A stretch of DNA of 14,909 nucleotides from HyVt-105 sp049975425. GTDB lineage: Bacteria; Bacteroidota; Bacteroidia; Bacteroidales; VadinHA17. The stretch is from positions 1 to 14,909 of the forward strand of contig JBNGDI010000052.1 of assembly GCA_049975425.1 (NCBI GenBank), read 5' to 3'. A model generated the notes under the pieces. That model made no database searches. It was not told the DNA's origin and saw nothing but the letters and a program-made list of their open reading frames with translations. Below, one piece after another: positions 1 to 8,206 of this stretch; position 1 is the first letter of the stretch; every line of letters begins with the position of its first letter. Made by a program: the position numbers and the translations under genes.

Positions 1-145
1 GGATCGCGGCAGGCTTTCCCCCGCCGTAGTTTTTCCATAAAAGCATCAGCAGCCGAAGGATTTTTTTGCCTGCTTTTTTCATCCCTGAAAAAAGCAGGTC
101 GTTCGCCATAGGGCGGCGAACGAAAACGGACTGAGGGGCGGGCAT
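1..145 (-). CDS. Possible 5' end of a minus-strand gene, cut by the window edge
   Basis: Reading the minus strand from an ATG at 145, the frame stays open for 48 codons to the window edge. A second ATG at 82 is followed by a basic, then hydrophobic stretch (MKKAGKKILRLLMLLWKN), which would suit a membrane-anchored or membrane-associated N-terminus. I do not recognise the family. Against a coding role, the same stretch holds a perfect 12-bp hairpin and a second 7-bp hairpin, and the plus strand is also open from base 1 to about 111. The call rests only on an open frame and a plausible N-terminus. If real, the gene diverges from the glycosidase at 529. Confidence 0.25.
   Translation of the reverse strand, partial: MPAPQSVFVRRPMANDLLFSGMKKAGKKILRLLMLLWKNYGGGKPAAI
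69..121. repeat. Two adjacent hairpins
   Basis: A perfect 12-bp inverted repeat (69-80 with 87-98, 6-base loop ATCCCT) is followed two bases later by a perfect 7-bp inverted repeat, GTTCGCC (101-107) with GGCGAAC (115-121). The T-rich run lies before the first stem on the plus strand, so neither strand shows a classic stem followed by a T tract. This is a structural element of unknown role, not a confident terminator. Confidence 0.5.
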
Positions 146-528
146 GAATGATAATGACTCTATATCGATAACACCTCATACTGCAAAAATTTATCCCGGG
201 GACTTTAACATATCCTGACCGGATGAAGCAACCGCCGGAACCCCGGCCGGGAAAACGGAGACCACTCCCACAACCCAAACACACCCGTGCGGCCGGAAGG
301 ACACACGGGCGGAGACAAAGACTTGCAGATCCACCTGGAAAATCCCTCAAACCTGCAACAATCAGACTCCAGGCAACAGTCCGCAACACGCGGTATGTGT
401 CAGGCTAACCGACAGGTATACATCACATTGAAATTTTTCTTAACTTGACCTTTTTTAAAAAAAACATGCCAGGCCAACCGCCCGGCCACATACCGTCGAC
501 CGATACCAAATATCAAAACAATAACCGT
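146..528. other. Intergenic region with no recognised gene
   Basis: About 380 bases lie between the possible gene at the left edge and the glycosidase start. The only open frame (223-408, plus) is rich in proline and arginine and looks spurious. I see no RNA gene and no clear TAnnTTTG promoter box. A weak inverted pair CCCGTG/CACGGG occurs near 274-300. A promoter for the gene at 529 should be here, but I could not place it. Confidence 0.4.
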
Positions 529-1905
529 ATGAAAAATTTGTTGATGCTTTTATTGTTTGGTTTCCTCCGGGTTACTGCAACGGGACAGGAACTTCCTCTT
601 CTGACGGTTTCAGAGGATCAACGCTACATTGTAACTCAGGACAAGAAACCGTTTTTCTGGCTGGGAGGAACCGCCTGGGAGTTAATTCACCGGTTGACAA
701 AAGAGGAAATTGACTTGTACCTGACAGACCGGGCTAAAAAAGGATTTACGGTTATTCAGACAGTCATTCTTGCGGAGCTTGACGGATTAAACACCCCTAA
801 TGCTTATGGTGTCAAACCTTTGATAAACAATGATCCTTTGGAATTAAATGAAAAGTATTTCGAACTTGTTGACTATGTCGTGAAAAAATCAGCGCAGTTT
901 GGACTGTATGTCGGGCTTTTGCCTGCCTGGGGGGATAAATTCAACAAAAAATGGGGAGCAGGTCCTGAAATATTCAATCCACAAAACGCGGAAAAGTATG
1001 GAGAGCTGCTGGCAGACAGATACCTTTCCCATAACAACATTATCTGGATTCTCGGAGGAGACCGTGTGCCTGAAAATGAAAACCATTATGCAATCATTCG
1101 TGGACTGGCAAAAGGCATCAAAAAAACGGACAATCGCCACTTAATGACTTATCATCCTGCAGGTGGGAAAAAAGCAACAGATTATTTCATGAACGATCCC
1201 TGGCTGGACCTGGATATGTTCCAGAGCGGACACAGCAGAATGGCAAAAGAATACCAGTACGTGACCGCGAGTAAAAAGTCAGCAACGAAACGTCCGGTCA
1301 TCAACGGAGAAGCACGGTATGAAAACATACCGGACAGGTTCTGGGAAAATAAACAGGATGTCTGGCTTGATGATGCAGATGTCAGGGTTTCTGCATACTG
1401 GAGCATCATGGCCGGTGCAGCAGGATATACATACGGTTGCAATGATATCTGGCAAATGTATGAAACTGGAAAAGAACCGGTCATATCTGCACGGACCGAT
1501 TGGCAGGCTGCACTTCAGCTACCCGGTTCTTCTCAAATGGGTTATATGAAGGAAATTTTCGAGCTGATCCCGCGGCAGAGAATGCAGCTTGATCAGTCAT
1601 TGATTTTAAATGATAATACGGAGAATGAATCCTATATGTTAAGCGCCATAGATTCCGGCAGACAATTTATTGTTGCATATACACCCACCGGAAATCCCGT
1701 AAAAGTTGATCTGTCAAAAATGAAATCTGAAAAAATAAAAGCTTACTGGTTTAATCCCCGGAGTGGTAAAATAAAATATACTGGTGATTTTAATACAAAT
1801 TCACCGCATGAATTCAAACCATGGTCCCGCGGCCGGGGAAGCGATTTTCTTTTAATTTTGACCGCGGAAGATTGCCGGATTGATTTTGAGAAACTGAATG
1901 ATTGA
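529..1905 (+). CDS. Secreted DUF4038 (GH140/apiosidase-like) glycoside hydrolase
   Basis: This predicted secreted (beta/alpha)8-barrel glycosidase has 458 residues. An N-terminal signal-like segment (about residues 1-19, a hydrophobic MLLLFGFL run) precedes a DUF4038-type catalytic domain starting with FFWLGGTAWELIHRL (about 42-56). The barrel carries WILGGDR (Asp178) and INGEARYE (Glu261), which by family position are the probable catalytic acids. The last ~90 residues fit the small collagen-binding-like beta domain usual in this family. GH140 members such as the B. thetaiotaomicron apiosidase act on rhamnogalacturonan-II side chains, but the family is broad and no substrate can be assigned here. 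I chose ATG 529 over a TTG at 445 because it gives a clean signal peptide. There is no SusC/SusD pair or regulator in view, so it is not visibly part of a polysaccharide utilization locus. Its base composition is more AT-rich than most of the window. Confidence 0.8.
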   Translation: MKNLLMLLLFGFLRVTATGQELPLLTVSEDQRYIVTQDKKPFFWLGGTAWELIHRLTKEEIDLYLTDRAKKGFTVIQTVILAELDGLNTPNAYGVKPLINNDPLELNEKYFELVDYVVKKSAQFGLYVGLLPAWGDKFNKKWGAGPEIFNPQNAEKYGELLADRYLSHNNIIWILGGDRVPENENHYAIIRGLAKGIKKTDNRHLMTYHPAGGKKATDYFMNDPWLDLDMFQSGHSRMAKEYQYVTASKKSATKRPVINGEARYENIPDRFWENKQDVWLDDADVRVSAYWSIMAGAAGYTYGCNDIWQMYETGKEPVISARTDWQAALQLPGSSQMGYMKEIFELIPRQRMQLDQSLILNDNTENESYMLSAIDSGRQFIVAYTPTGNPVKVDLSKMKSEKIKAYWFNPRSGKIKYTGDFNTNSPHEFKPWSRGRGSDFLLILTAEDCRIDFEKLND

Positions 1906-2096
1906 CAATTTAATAATATACAGGACCCTGAAAGGGTTACCGGAGCCGGTGAGGAAACATTATTTCGTGTACCTTCTGCAATGGAGAAATACGGACAAAT
2001 ACCCGCCGCCACCAGACGCTATCCTTACCACACAGCTTCTTTCACCGGAAAATAGTGCCGCACAGAGAAAAAGTACACCAAAAACAACACAGCCAC

Positions 2097-2960
2097 ATGG
2101 AACCGGATGATTTGCAAAAATACATGGAACAGGTGATCCGCGATCGGAACAACCGGCCTGTCCCCGATTTCGAAGGATACTCCCCCGCCGAAATGTATCA
2201 CCTGTTGTATTTCCCCTTCGGCCCCGTCAGCCCGGTAAGGTTGCAGAAAATGGCCGATACCGATTACCTGCAGATCCCCCTGCTAAAACAGGTCAAATAC
2301 CTCGCCAGCCTGCTGGCCGAAAGCGGAGAGGTTAAACTGACCGCCAGAGGTTATCTTCCAACCGGACTGGTATCAGACCTGTATGCACAGGGATTCATAA
2401 AAGACGAGCTGATTGAATTGGGCCTCTCCAGATTATACAGGGAAACAGATTGCATGCCGGTTAACCTGACTAGGATACTGATTGAACTCGCCGGCCTGGC
2501 AAAAAAGCGGAAAGGGAAACTCAGCCTGACCACGGCAGCGGAAAAGATACTGCCTGACCTTGATGCCTTGTCAAGACTGATCTTCAGAACCTTTGCAACA
2601 AAGTTCAACTGGGCTTATTATGACAGATACGGAGACAACCAGATCGGGCAACTGGGAATGGGCTTTTCATTGATCCTTCTGTCCAAATACGGAAATGAGC
2701 GACAAACAGACGGGTTTTATGCCGAAAAATATTTTAAAGCGTTCCCCGATTTACTGAACTCAATAGAAACAATGATTGGTACACGGGAAGAAGAGGCAGC
2801 CCGGTGTTATTCACTCAGGACGTTCGAACGGTTTCTGGATTATTTCGGGCTGATCAGCCTGAAGAAAGAAGGCCAACGATGGGAAACGACAAAGTATGTG
2901 ATGAAGACCGGATTATTTGACAAATGGGTACGATGCGTCCCCCACCGGCATGACTTATGA
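2097..2960 (+). CDS. Conserved Bacteroidota protein of unknown function
   Basis: This soluble protein of 287 residues has no signal peptide or membrane segment. Visible features are an N-terminal motif DFEGYSPAEMYHLLY (about 24-38), then FGPVSPVRL, and a helical stretch with LTARGYLPTGLVSDLYAQG (about 81-99). That stretch resembles winged-helix-like segments in proteins annotated as SEC-C or pRiA4b ORF-3-like. Further on are a KLSLTTAAEKIL repeat-like helix pair and a conserved-looking GFSLILLSKYG / YSLRTFERFLDYFGL C-terminal half. I recall similar uncharacterised proteins in Bacteroidota, but this is memory and not a search. ATG 2097 is preferred to a GTG at 2055, which adds only a polar tail. 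It is followed after 46 bases by the glycosyltransferase in the same direction and may be cotranscribed with it. No function is proposed. Confidence 0.65.
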   Translation: MEPDDLQKYMEQVIRDRNNRPVPDFEGYSPAEMYHLLYFPFGPVSPVRLQKMADTDYLQIPLLKQVKYLASLLAESGEVKLTARGYLPTGLVSDLYAQGFIKDELIELGLSRLYRETDCMPVNLTRILIELAGLAKKRKGKLSLTTAAEKILPDLDALSRLIFRTFATKFNWAYYDRYGDNQIGQLGMGFSLILLSKYGNERQTDGFYAEKYFKAFPDLLNSIETMIGTREEEAARCYSLRTFERFLDYFGLISLKKEGQRWETTKYVMKTGLFDKWVRCVPHRHDL

Positions 2961-3006
2961 TCGGTATCCCGGTATCAGGAAACTTACCTTTTCAGCTATA
3001 ACCGCA

Positions 3007-4491
3007 ATGAAAAAAATTTTAAGCAAGCTCACCGGGAATAAATCGTACCTGTTCCTGCTGCTGTTTATTCCGGCCACCGGGTTTTACCTGTTCCATATAG
3101 GGTTCAGCGACCTGTGGAGTGACGAGGTTTATACAAAAGCCATGCTGGAGGGTTCCTTACAGGACCTTTATGAAAAATTCAGGAACGATTTACACCCGCC
3201 GTTATATTACCTGGGGTTGAGGTTATTCACTGCATTGGTCGGTATTAACCCTATAACGTTGCGGTTGTTTTCCGTTCTGGGAGTGTTATCCACCCTGTTA
3301 CTCGGGTATTTTACCGGCCAACGGGTTTTTGGCAAACAGGGCGCGCTGTATTTCTGCCTGATCCTGATATCCATCCCTATGCTGGCAGTATACTCCCATC
3401 AGGCCCGCATGTACACCTGGGCTGCCTTTTCCGTTACAGGGGTCTTTTTATATGCATACCTCTTCCTGACCACGGGGAAAAACCGCGATCTGCTTTTTCT
3501 TTTGATTTTTACCGTGATGGCCATGTATATCCATTATTACAGCATGGCAGCCGCCCTGGCGGGGAATGCCTTTGTGTTTCTGTACCTGCTTCTTACCCGA
3601 AACAGGAACTGGCTATGTCATGGAATTTCATCGCTCATCGCCGCCCTGCTTTACCTGCCATGGATTTTTATGTTTATTGTTCAGTTTAAAAAGGTCCAGC
3701 ACGCATTCTGGGCTCCGGAAGTGAACCTGCAAACGATCCTTTCCTGTTTTACCATCCCTTTTACCGAACAATTCCGGACTACCGGTTATTCCACCGCATT
3801 GATGATCATAATGTATGGCCTGATCATCTTTACCTTTTCCGGGAGTTTTACAAAACGGTTCTCAGAGTACAGACTGGTTTTATGGCTGTCGCTGGCAGTT
3901 TTCCCGGGAACGTTGCTTGTTGTACTGCTCATTTCCCTGTTTTCACAACCCATATTGTTTTCCAGGTATGTGGTAACGATGGCCCCTTTGCTCGCAGTCC
4001 CCCCGGCGGTTCTTTTCACGGCAATGAAGGGAAAATGGTGGAAAATGATCATGATGGCGGTGATCCTGTTCCTGGGCATCAGGATTTCTGTTTCAACTTT
4101 CCGTTTTTCCTACGGGCCCTATCAACAGGCTGTGGATTACATTGCCACGCATCATCCGGAAATCAGCAAGATTATGCACCTGACAGAAATAACGGCCGGC
4201 CCCATGGTGGAATACAACGGGAATTCGGGGTTAAGCCATTACTGGCTCAAGGCAGAAATGTCGAATGTGGATGCCTTTCCGGAGATACACCAGTACACAC
4301 ATCCCGGAGAATTTCTCGAGACGGGGGAAACATTCTGTGTGGTAAGATTCAATAACCTGGAACTGAATACAGAGAATCTCGACCTGGTTTTATCGGAATC
4401 GGAACACCTGAAAACAGATACAGTATTCGACAACAAGGTGGAATACGGCAATATCATACAGGTTTATCTCCTGAAATACACAGGGAAGTAA
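3007..4491 (+). CDS. GT-C membrane glycosyltransferase (PMT/ArnT-like, GT39/83 type)
   Basis: This is a polytopic inner-membrane protein of 494 residues. After a first transmembrane helix (about 14-30) comes a periplasmic loop with DLWSDEVYT (Asp39-Glu40), the acidic pair typical of the GT-C fold catalytic site, then a DLHPPLYYLGLRLF segment (about 61-74) typical of the PMT_2 family. About ten further hydrophobic segments follow up to roughly residue 375, then a soluble periplasmic C-terminal domain of ~110 residues. Family members move a sugar from a polyprenyl-phosphate donor to lipid, protein or glycan in the periplasm. The acceptor here is unknown. ATG 3007 is chosen because the upstream extension (an in-frame ATG at 2917 inside the preceding gene) is not membrane-like and overlaps it. 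No other envelope-polysaccharide genes are adjacent, so it could act alone in modifying an envelope component. Confidence 0.85.
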   Translation: MKKILSKLTGNKSYLFLLLFIPATGFYLFHIGFSDLWSDEVYTKAMLEGSLQDLYEKFRNDLHPPLYYLGLRLFTALVGINPITLRLFSVLGVLSTLLLGYFTGQRVFGKQGALYFCLILISIPMLAVYSHQARMYTWAAFSVTGVFLYAYLFLTTGKNRDLLFLLIFTVMAMYIHYYSMAAALAGNAFVFLYLLLTRNRNWLCHGISSLIAALLYLPWIFMFIVQFKKVQHAFWAPEVNLQTILSCFTIPFTEQFRTTGYSTALMIIMYGLIIFTFSGSFTKRFSEYRLVLWLSLAVFPGTLLVVLLISLFSQPILFSRYVVTMAPLLAVPPAVLFTAMKGKWWKMIMMAVILFLGIRISVSTFRFSYGPYQQAVDYIATHHPEISKIMHLTEITAGPMVEYNGNSGLSHYWLKAEMSNVDAFPEIHQYTHPGEFLETGETFCVVRFNNLELNTENLDLVLSESEHLKTDTVFDNKVEYGNIIQVYLLKYTGK

Positions 4492-4550
4492 ATGGTTGAA
4501 CGGATTCAATGAAACCGGTTGAAAGAAGGAAAAATTAAAAGCCAGACAAA

Positions 4551-4581
4551 TTGAAGATAAAGGTTATTTCAGGTATATTTA
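4551..4581 (+). promoter_or_regulatory. Candidate promoter of the GlsB-like gene
   Basis: TTG at 4551-4553 and TATATTTA at 4574-4581 are separated by 20 bases. They approximate the Bacteroidota -33 TTTG / -7 TAnnTTTG pair, with the last base of the -7 box mismatched. The distance to ATG 4612 would leave a leader of roughly 25 bases. This is inference from consensus only. Confidence 0.3.
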
Positions 4582-4611
4582 CATTATACAAATCCCTTAA
4601 AAACCAAAAAA

Positions 4612-4860
4612 ATGGAAATCATTGTCACTATTTTAACCGGTGCAGTAGCCGGATGGCTGGGCAGTGTGATCTACAAAGGCAGCGGCCTGGGTATCCAGGG
4701 AAATATTCTGGTAGGGATCATTGGTGGTTTTCTGGGTTACTGGCTTCTGGGAAAACTTGGTATCAATCTGGGGTCAGGATGGGTTGGTGCAATTTTGACC
4801 GGGGCAATCGGAGCCATCATTATCTTATTCCTGATCAATCTGGTTGTTAAGAAACGATAG
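4612..4860 (+). CDS. GlsB/YeaQ/YmgE-family small membrane protein
   Basis: This 82-residue protein consists almost entirely of three glycine-rich hydrophobic helices: about 2-20 with ILTGAVAGWLGS, 28-47 with GNILVGIIGGFLGYWLLG, and 55-78 with VGAILTGAIGAIIILFL, ending in KKR. The layout and the GxxxG-like pattern match the transglycosylase-associated/GlsB family (PF04226). In other bacteria these are stress-induced inner-membrane proteins of unclear biochemical role; the 'transglycosylase' name does not indicate activity. The length is normal for the family. A plausible promoter lies just upstream and no gene follows on the same strand, so it is probably monocistronic. Expression under envelope or general stress is inferred from the family. 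Confidence 0.88.
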   Translation: MEIIVTILTGAVAGWLGSVIYKGSGLGIQGNILVGIIGGFLGYWLLGKLGINLGSGWVGAILTGAIGAIIILFLINLVVKKR

Positions 4861-5062
4861 CCTGTTCCTCTTTCATCCGATCAAAAAAGCCATCAGACTG
4901 GAAAAGAAAGTTCCCTGAAGAGGGCCTGAAATTAATTCAGCCGCTGCAAAAACGAACCACAGAGGTAAGTGGTTGATGGATTATTGTTTGTGTTAAAAAG
5001 AATTTCTATGGAACCTGCCGAAGTCCGGGAATAAATGAAACGACATTTTTTCGGGAACTTTA

Positions 5063-6130
5063 TTATTTGCTTTCCCTGAATTCCCTTAAAATATTTCCGA
5101 AAGTTTCTTTCACCGACAGGATTTTTGTTGCCCGGAAGGCATTGGATCCCGCAAAGGCATACCCGTTTTCGAAATTACCTTTGAGTGCATTGATAAGCGC
5201 CGTGATGATACAATAGGGACTGCTGGATATATCGCAGGTGCGGATGCATTTGAAGGGACATTTCAACGGCCTCTTTTTCCCTTCCGTCACCTTTTTGATG
5301 AAATTGCTGAAAATGGCCCTTCCCGGCATGCCAACCGGGCTTTTAATGATCATAATATCCTTTTCTTTCGCATCCAGGTAAGCCTTTTTGAAACCCTCTG
5401 AAGCATCACATTCAAGGGTAGTAACAAACCGGGTGCCCATCTGCACCCCCGATGCCCCCAGCCTGATGATATCGCGTATATCCTGCCCTGTGTAAATCCC
5501 GCCGGCCGCAATCAGGGGAATGGGTTTCCGGTACTTTTCTTCATAAGCATTCAGCTCGTTTCTGATCTCCGGCACCAGTTTCTCCAGAGCATAATCCTCA
5601 TTTTCTATCTGTTCCTGTTTGAAACCCAGATGGCCTCCCGCTTTCGGCCCCTCCACCACCACGGCATCGGGCAGGTAATCGTAATTGGCCTTCCATTTGT
5701 CGCAGATAATGCGGGCCGCCCTGGCGGATGATACGATAGGAACCAGCCTGGTCACGCTTCCTTTTTTCAGGAATGAAGGCAGGTCGAGCGGCAGGCCGGC
5801 ACCGGCAAAGATCACATCCACTTTTTCGGCAATAGACGTCCGGATCATATCGGCAAAATTCGTCATAGCCACCATCACGTTCACCCCGATCACCCCCCGG
5901 GTTTTTTCACGAACTTTTCTGATCTCTTCCTTCAGTCCTCTGATGCTGGCTTCCAGAAAATCGGAAGAAAGATCCCTGTAAAGCAGTCCGAGTCCGGCAC
6001 TGGATATCACCCCCACGCCTCCCTCATTGGCCACGGCAGCCGCAAGACCCGACAGGGAGATGCCTACCCCCATGCCGCCCTGGATCACCGGTACGGCAAT
6101 CTGCAGGTTCCCGATCTTTAATGCTCTCAT
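5063..6130 (-). CDS. Nitronate monooxygenase / FabK-like NAD(P)H-dependent flavin oxidoreductase
   Basis: This FMN-binding TIM-barrel oxidoreductase has 355 residues. N-terminal VIQGGMGVGIS (15-25) and GGVGVISSAG are the phosphate/FMN-binding start of the 2-nitropropane dioxygenase-like family. VVEGPKAGGHLG (158-169) carries His167 at the position of the nitronate monooxygenase catalytic histidine. LIAAGGIYTG and ASGVQMGTRF form the second phosphate-binding region. The C-terminal part has four cysteines, Cys291, 295, 299 and 307 (KCPFKCIRTCD then PYC), a recurrent feature of some anaerobe members that could hold metal or an Fe-S cluster. The substrate could be nitronates or an enoyl-ACP as in FabK; sequence alone does not decide. 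ATG 6130 is preferred to ATG 6190 because the -7-like box lies between them and the barrel begins immediately after 6130. It is transcribed apart from the ars genes. Confidence 0.85.
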   Translation of the reverse strand: MRALKIGNLQIAVPVIQGGMGVGISLSGLAAAVANEGGVGVISSAGLGLLYRDLSSDFLEASIRGLKEEIRKVREKTRGVIGVNVMVAMTNFADMIRTSIAEKVDVIFAGAGLPLDLPSFLKKGSVTRLVPIVSSARAARIICDKWKANYDYLPDAVVVEGPKAGGHLGFKQEQIENEDYALEKLVPEIRNELNAYEEKYRKPIPLIAAGGIYTGQDIRDIIRLGASGVQMGTRFVTTLECDASEGFKKAYLDAKEKDIMIIKSPVGMPGRAIFSNFIKKVTEGKKRPLKCPFKCIRTCDISSSPYCIITALINALKGNFENGYAFAGSNAFRATKILSVKETFGNILREFRESK

Positions 6131-6172
6131 ACTATTAATCTCCTGGAAATCTTTAAAATACTTGTAACCTGT

Positions 6173-6180
6173 CAAAGGTA
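6173..6180 (-). promoter_or_regulatory. Candidate -7 box of the flavin oxidoreductase gene
   Basis: The minus strand reads TACCTTTG, a full match to the Bacteroidota -7 consensus TAnnTTTG, about 43 bases ahead of ATG 6130. No convincing TTTG lies at the usual -33 distance. The box sits downstream of the alternative ATG at 6190, which supports the shorter protein. Confidence 0.35.
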
Positions 6181-6235
6181 TGCCAAACAAATGAGAAGTG
6201 ATAATTTCTTTTACCTGTTTTCATTACATTACACT

Positions 6236-6252
6236 GGATATATACAATATCC
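6236..6252. repeat. Short inverted repeat between arsC and the oxidoreductase gene
   Basis: GGATAT and ATATCC form a 6-bp stem around a 5-base loop. It lies downstream of the arsC stop and upstream of the next gene's candidate promoter. It lacks a T tract, so a terminator role is only possible. Confidence 0.3.
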
Positions 6253-6291
6253 GCATGTCCGGTCTGTTTCAGAATGATCCCGGCGAGTTCA

Positions 6292-6714
6292 TCATCCGGG
6301 TTTGATCTGTTCAACATAGAATTTGCGGAATGCTTCTCTGATCCCGTCCCTCACCCTGCGGAATTCACTCCATATATATTCCTCGCTTCCGGTGGCATGT
6401 GTGGGATCTTCAAAACCCATGTGCAGGCGGTGTTTCACTTTTCCCGGAAAGGCGGGGCAGGTTTCATTGGCATGGTCGCATACGGTGATAACATAATCCC
6501 ATTCATCCTTCAGGTATTTGTCTACCGGTGTGGGCTGGTGACGGCTGATGTCAATACCCGCTTCCTGCATCACCTGCACTGCTCGTGGATTCACCCCTGT
6601 GGCAGGCTCTGTGCCGGCAGAAGCTACTTCCAGCCTGCTGTCGAATGACTGTAAAAAGCCCTGCGCCATCTGGCTGCGGCAGCTGTTTCCTGTGCAAAGA
6701 ATCAATATTTTCAT
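6292..6714 (-). CDS. arsC: Arsenate reductase, thioredoxin-coupled (low-molecular-weight phosphatase fold)
   Basis: This 140-residue cytoplasmic enzyme would reduce arsenate to arsenite. The phosphatase-type loop CTGNSCRS holds the nucleophile Cys7 and Arg13. The redox pair Cys79 and Cys86 (ITVCDHANETCP) has the spacing seen in the pI258-type ArsC, where disulfide relay passes electrons to thioredoxin. Asp103 in FEDP is the expected general acid. All catalytic residues seem present and the length is typical. It is last in the minus-strand ars operon, 112 bases after the permease gene; that gap is longer than the others and could hold an extra regulatory element, though I see no arsR-like site in it. 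The thioredoxin partner is not in the window and is presumably encoded elsewhere. Confidence 0.93.
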   Translation of the reverse strand: MKILILCTGNSCRSQMAQGFLQSFDSRLEVASAGTEPATGVNPRAVQVMQEAGIDISRHQPTPVDKYLKDEWDYVITVCDHANETCPAFPGKVKHRLHMGFEDPTHATGSEEYIWSEFRRVRDGIREAFRKFYVEQIKPG

Positions 6715-6826
6715 ATTTTACCGGATTTTATTCATATTACCTTAACAGGTTTTTTGTTGGAAAGTTTATTTTTTTTCTGCCAAAGGCGGGAACACTTTTT
6801 TCCATAAGTTAATCCTTTTCATCTGT

Positions 6827-8146
6827 TCAGAACAGTCCTCCGTAGATCAAACCCGATACGGTAGCCATTGCCACCACCAGGGATACATAAACCAGGGTTT
6901 TCCGGGTGCCCATCACTCCGCGGATCACCAGCATATTGGGCAGCGACAGGGAGGGTCCGGCCAGCAGTAACGCCAGGGCCGGGCCTTTGCCCATACCGGC
7001 AGCGATAAGTCCCTGCAGAATAGGCACCTCGGTAAGGGTGGCAAAATACATGAACGCCCCCACAATGGAAGCAAAAAAATTGGCGAAAACCGAATTGCCT
7101 CCCACCAGGCCGGCCACCCACTCATGCGGAATGATCCCTGCCATGGCAGTATCGTCGTGCGTTGACCCCAGCAGAAAACCGGCTATCAAAACCCCGATAG
7201 CCAGCAGGGGCATGATCTGCTTGGCAAAATCCCACGACGAAAGGGTCCATTCACTGTTTTCAGGCTCCCGTTTATCGAGCAGGGTGATGATGCTGAGTCC
7301 GGCAATACCCACAACCATGGGAATTAACGGGGAAGAACTCAGCAAAGCCGATGCGGCAGTCACCAGGGCCGCCAGGACCACATGCTTCCACTTCAGCTTC
7401 AGGATAAAGATCAATGAAAAAACCAGAACCAGGGCAAAAGCCGAGGTAATATACCATTTGTTGGCCCAGAGCCAGTGCCACAATCCGTCTGTCACATCAT
7501 TGCCGGGCCTGCCCCAGTTGGCAAAAACCAGGATCAGCACCAGGGCAAAAAAGTGCAGGGCCGTTTGCCATACCGGCCTTTTTTCGGGTATATCGGGAAA
7601 GTTCATCTGCTCTTCCCTTTTGGCTTTTTCTTCTTTCCGGTATATGAGCGACATAGCCGAACCGATCACAATGGCAAAAGCCACCGCCCCGATGATACGG
7701 GCCACACCCATTTCAAAACCCAGAATACGGGCCGTAAGAATAATGGCCAGGATATTGATGGCCGGACCGGAATACAGAAAGGCTATGGCCGGACCCAGTC
7801 CGGCGCCCCGCTTATGGATGCTAGAAAACAGAGGCAGAATGGTGCAGCTGCACACGGCCAGAATGGTTCCCGATACAGAAGCCACCGTATAGGCCACCCA
7901 TTTTTTTGCTTTTGCTCCGAAATATTTCATAACCGCCCCCTGGCTGACAAACACCGAAATCACTCCGGCTATAAAGAATGCGGGAAGCAAACAAAGGATC
8001 ACATGTTCCTGCGCATACCATTTCGTCAGGTCGAACATGGCCATAATGGCTTCTCTGAACCGGTCGCTCTCCAGCGGCATGAAAAACACAAATACAAACA
8101 CCACAATAATCCATGTCAGTATCTTAATTTCTTTTTTCCATTCCAT
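6827..8146 (-). CDS. ArsP/DUF318-family permease (probable arsenical or metal efflux)
   Basis: This inner-membrane permease of 439 residues has about ten predicted helices in two related halves. The first half has the family motif AVCSCTILPLFSS (about 97-109, Cys99 and Cys101) followed by FLYSGPAINILA; the second has TLTEVPILQGLIAAGMG and ALLLAGPSLSLPNML. Between them is a charged cytoplasmic loop (about 165-195). The family (PF03773) includes ArsP, which exports trivalent organoarsenicals, and close relatives linked to Cu/Zn efflux. The position between an ArsG-like permease and arsC favours an arsenic role. The CSC pair near a helix end is a candidate thiol ligand site. The gene follows the upstream permease after 60 bases and probably shares its transcript. 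Confidence 0.85.
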   Translation of the reverse strand: MEWKKEIKILTWIIVVFVFVFFMPLESDRFREAIMAMFDLTKWYAQEHVILCLLPAFFIAGVISVFVSQGAVMKYFGAKAKKWVAYTVASVSGTILAVCSCTILPLFSSIHKRGAGLGPAIAFLYSGPAINILAIILTARILGFEMGVARIIGAVAFAIVIGSAMSLIYRKEEKAKREEQMNFPDIPEKRPVWQTALHFFALVLILVFANWGRPGNDVTDGLWHWLWANKWYITSAFALVLVFSLIFILKLKWKHVVLAALVTAASALLSSSPLIPMVVGIAGLSIITLLDKREPENSEWTLSSWDFAKQIMPLLAIGVLIAGFLLGSTHDDTAMAGIIPHEWVAGLVGGNSVFANFFASIVGAFMYFATLTEVPILQGLIAAGMGKGPALALLLAGPSLSLPNMLVIRGVMGTRKTLVYVSLVVAMATVSGLIYGGLF

Positions 8147-8206
8147 CTCAGCTGATTATTTTAAGTAAATAAAACCTGATGATTTTCACATCTGTATTTT
8201 CTCCGT

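Noticed and set aside
223..408. Plus-strand 61-codon open frame
   Set aside because: Its product is dominated by proline, arginine and threonine with no fold-like pattern, and no promoter or known motif supports it.
1898..2110. Plus-strand 70-codon open frame between the glycosidase and the unknown protein
   Set aside because: It overlaps the end of the glycosidase gene and the start of the next, has low-complexity content and no recognisable motif.
6153..6317. Minus-strand 54-codon open frame overlapping the arsC end
   Set aside because: It runs across the candidate promoter of the oxidoreductase gene and has no recognised similarity; its length is within chance expectation.
6737..6805. 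Minus-strand 22-residue open frame in the gap between the permease and arsC
   Set aside because: It is too short and lysine-rich to support as a gene without conservation data.
6906..7892. Plus-strand 328-codon open frame antisense to the ArsP-like permease
   Set aside because: It mirrors the permease gene; the residues are serine, arginine and proline rich as expected for a shadow, while the opposite frame has full family motifs.
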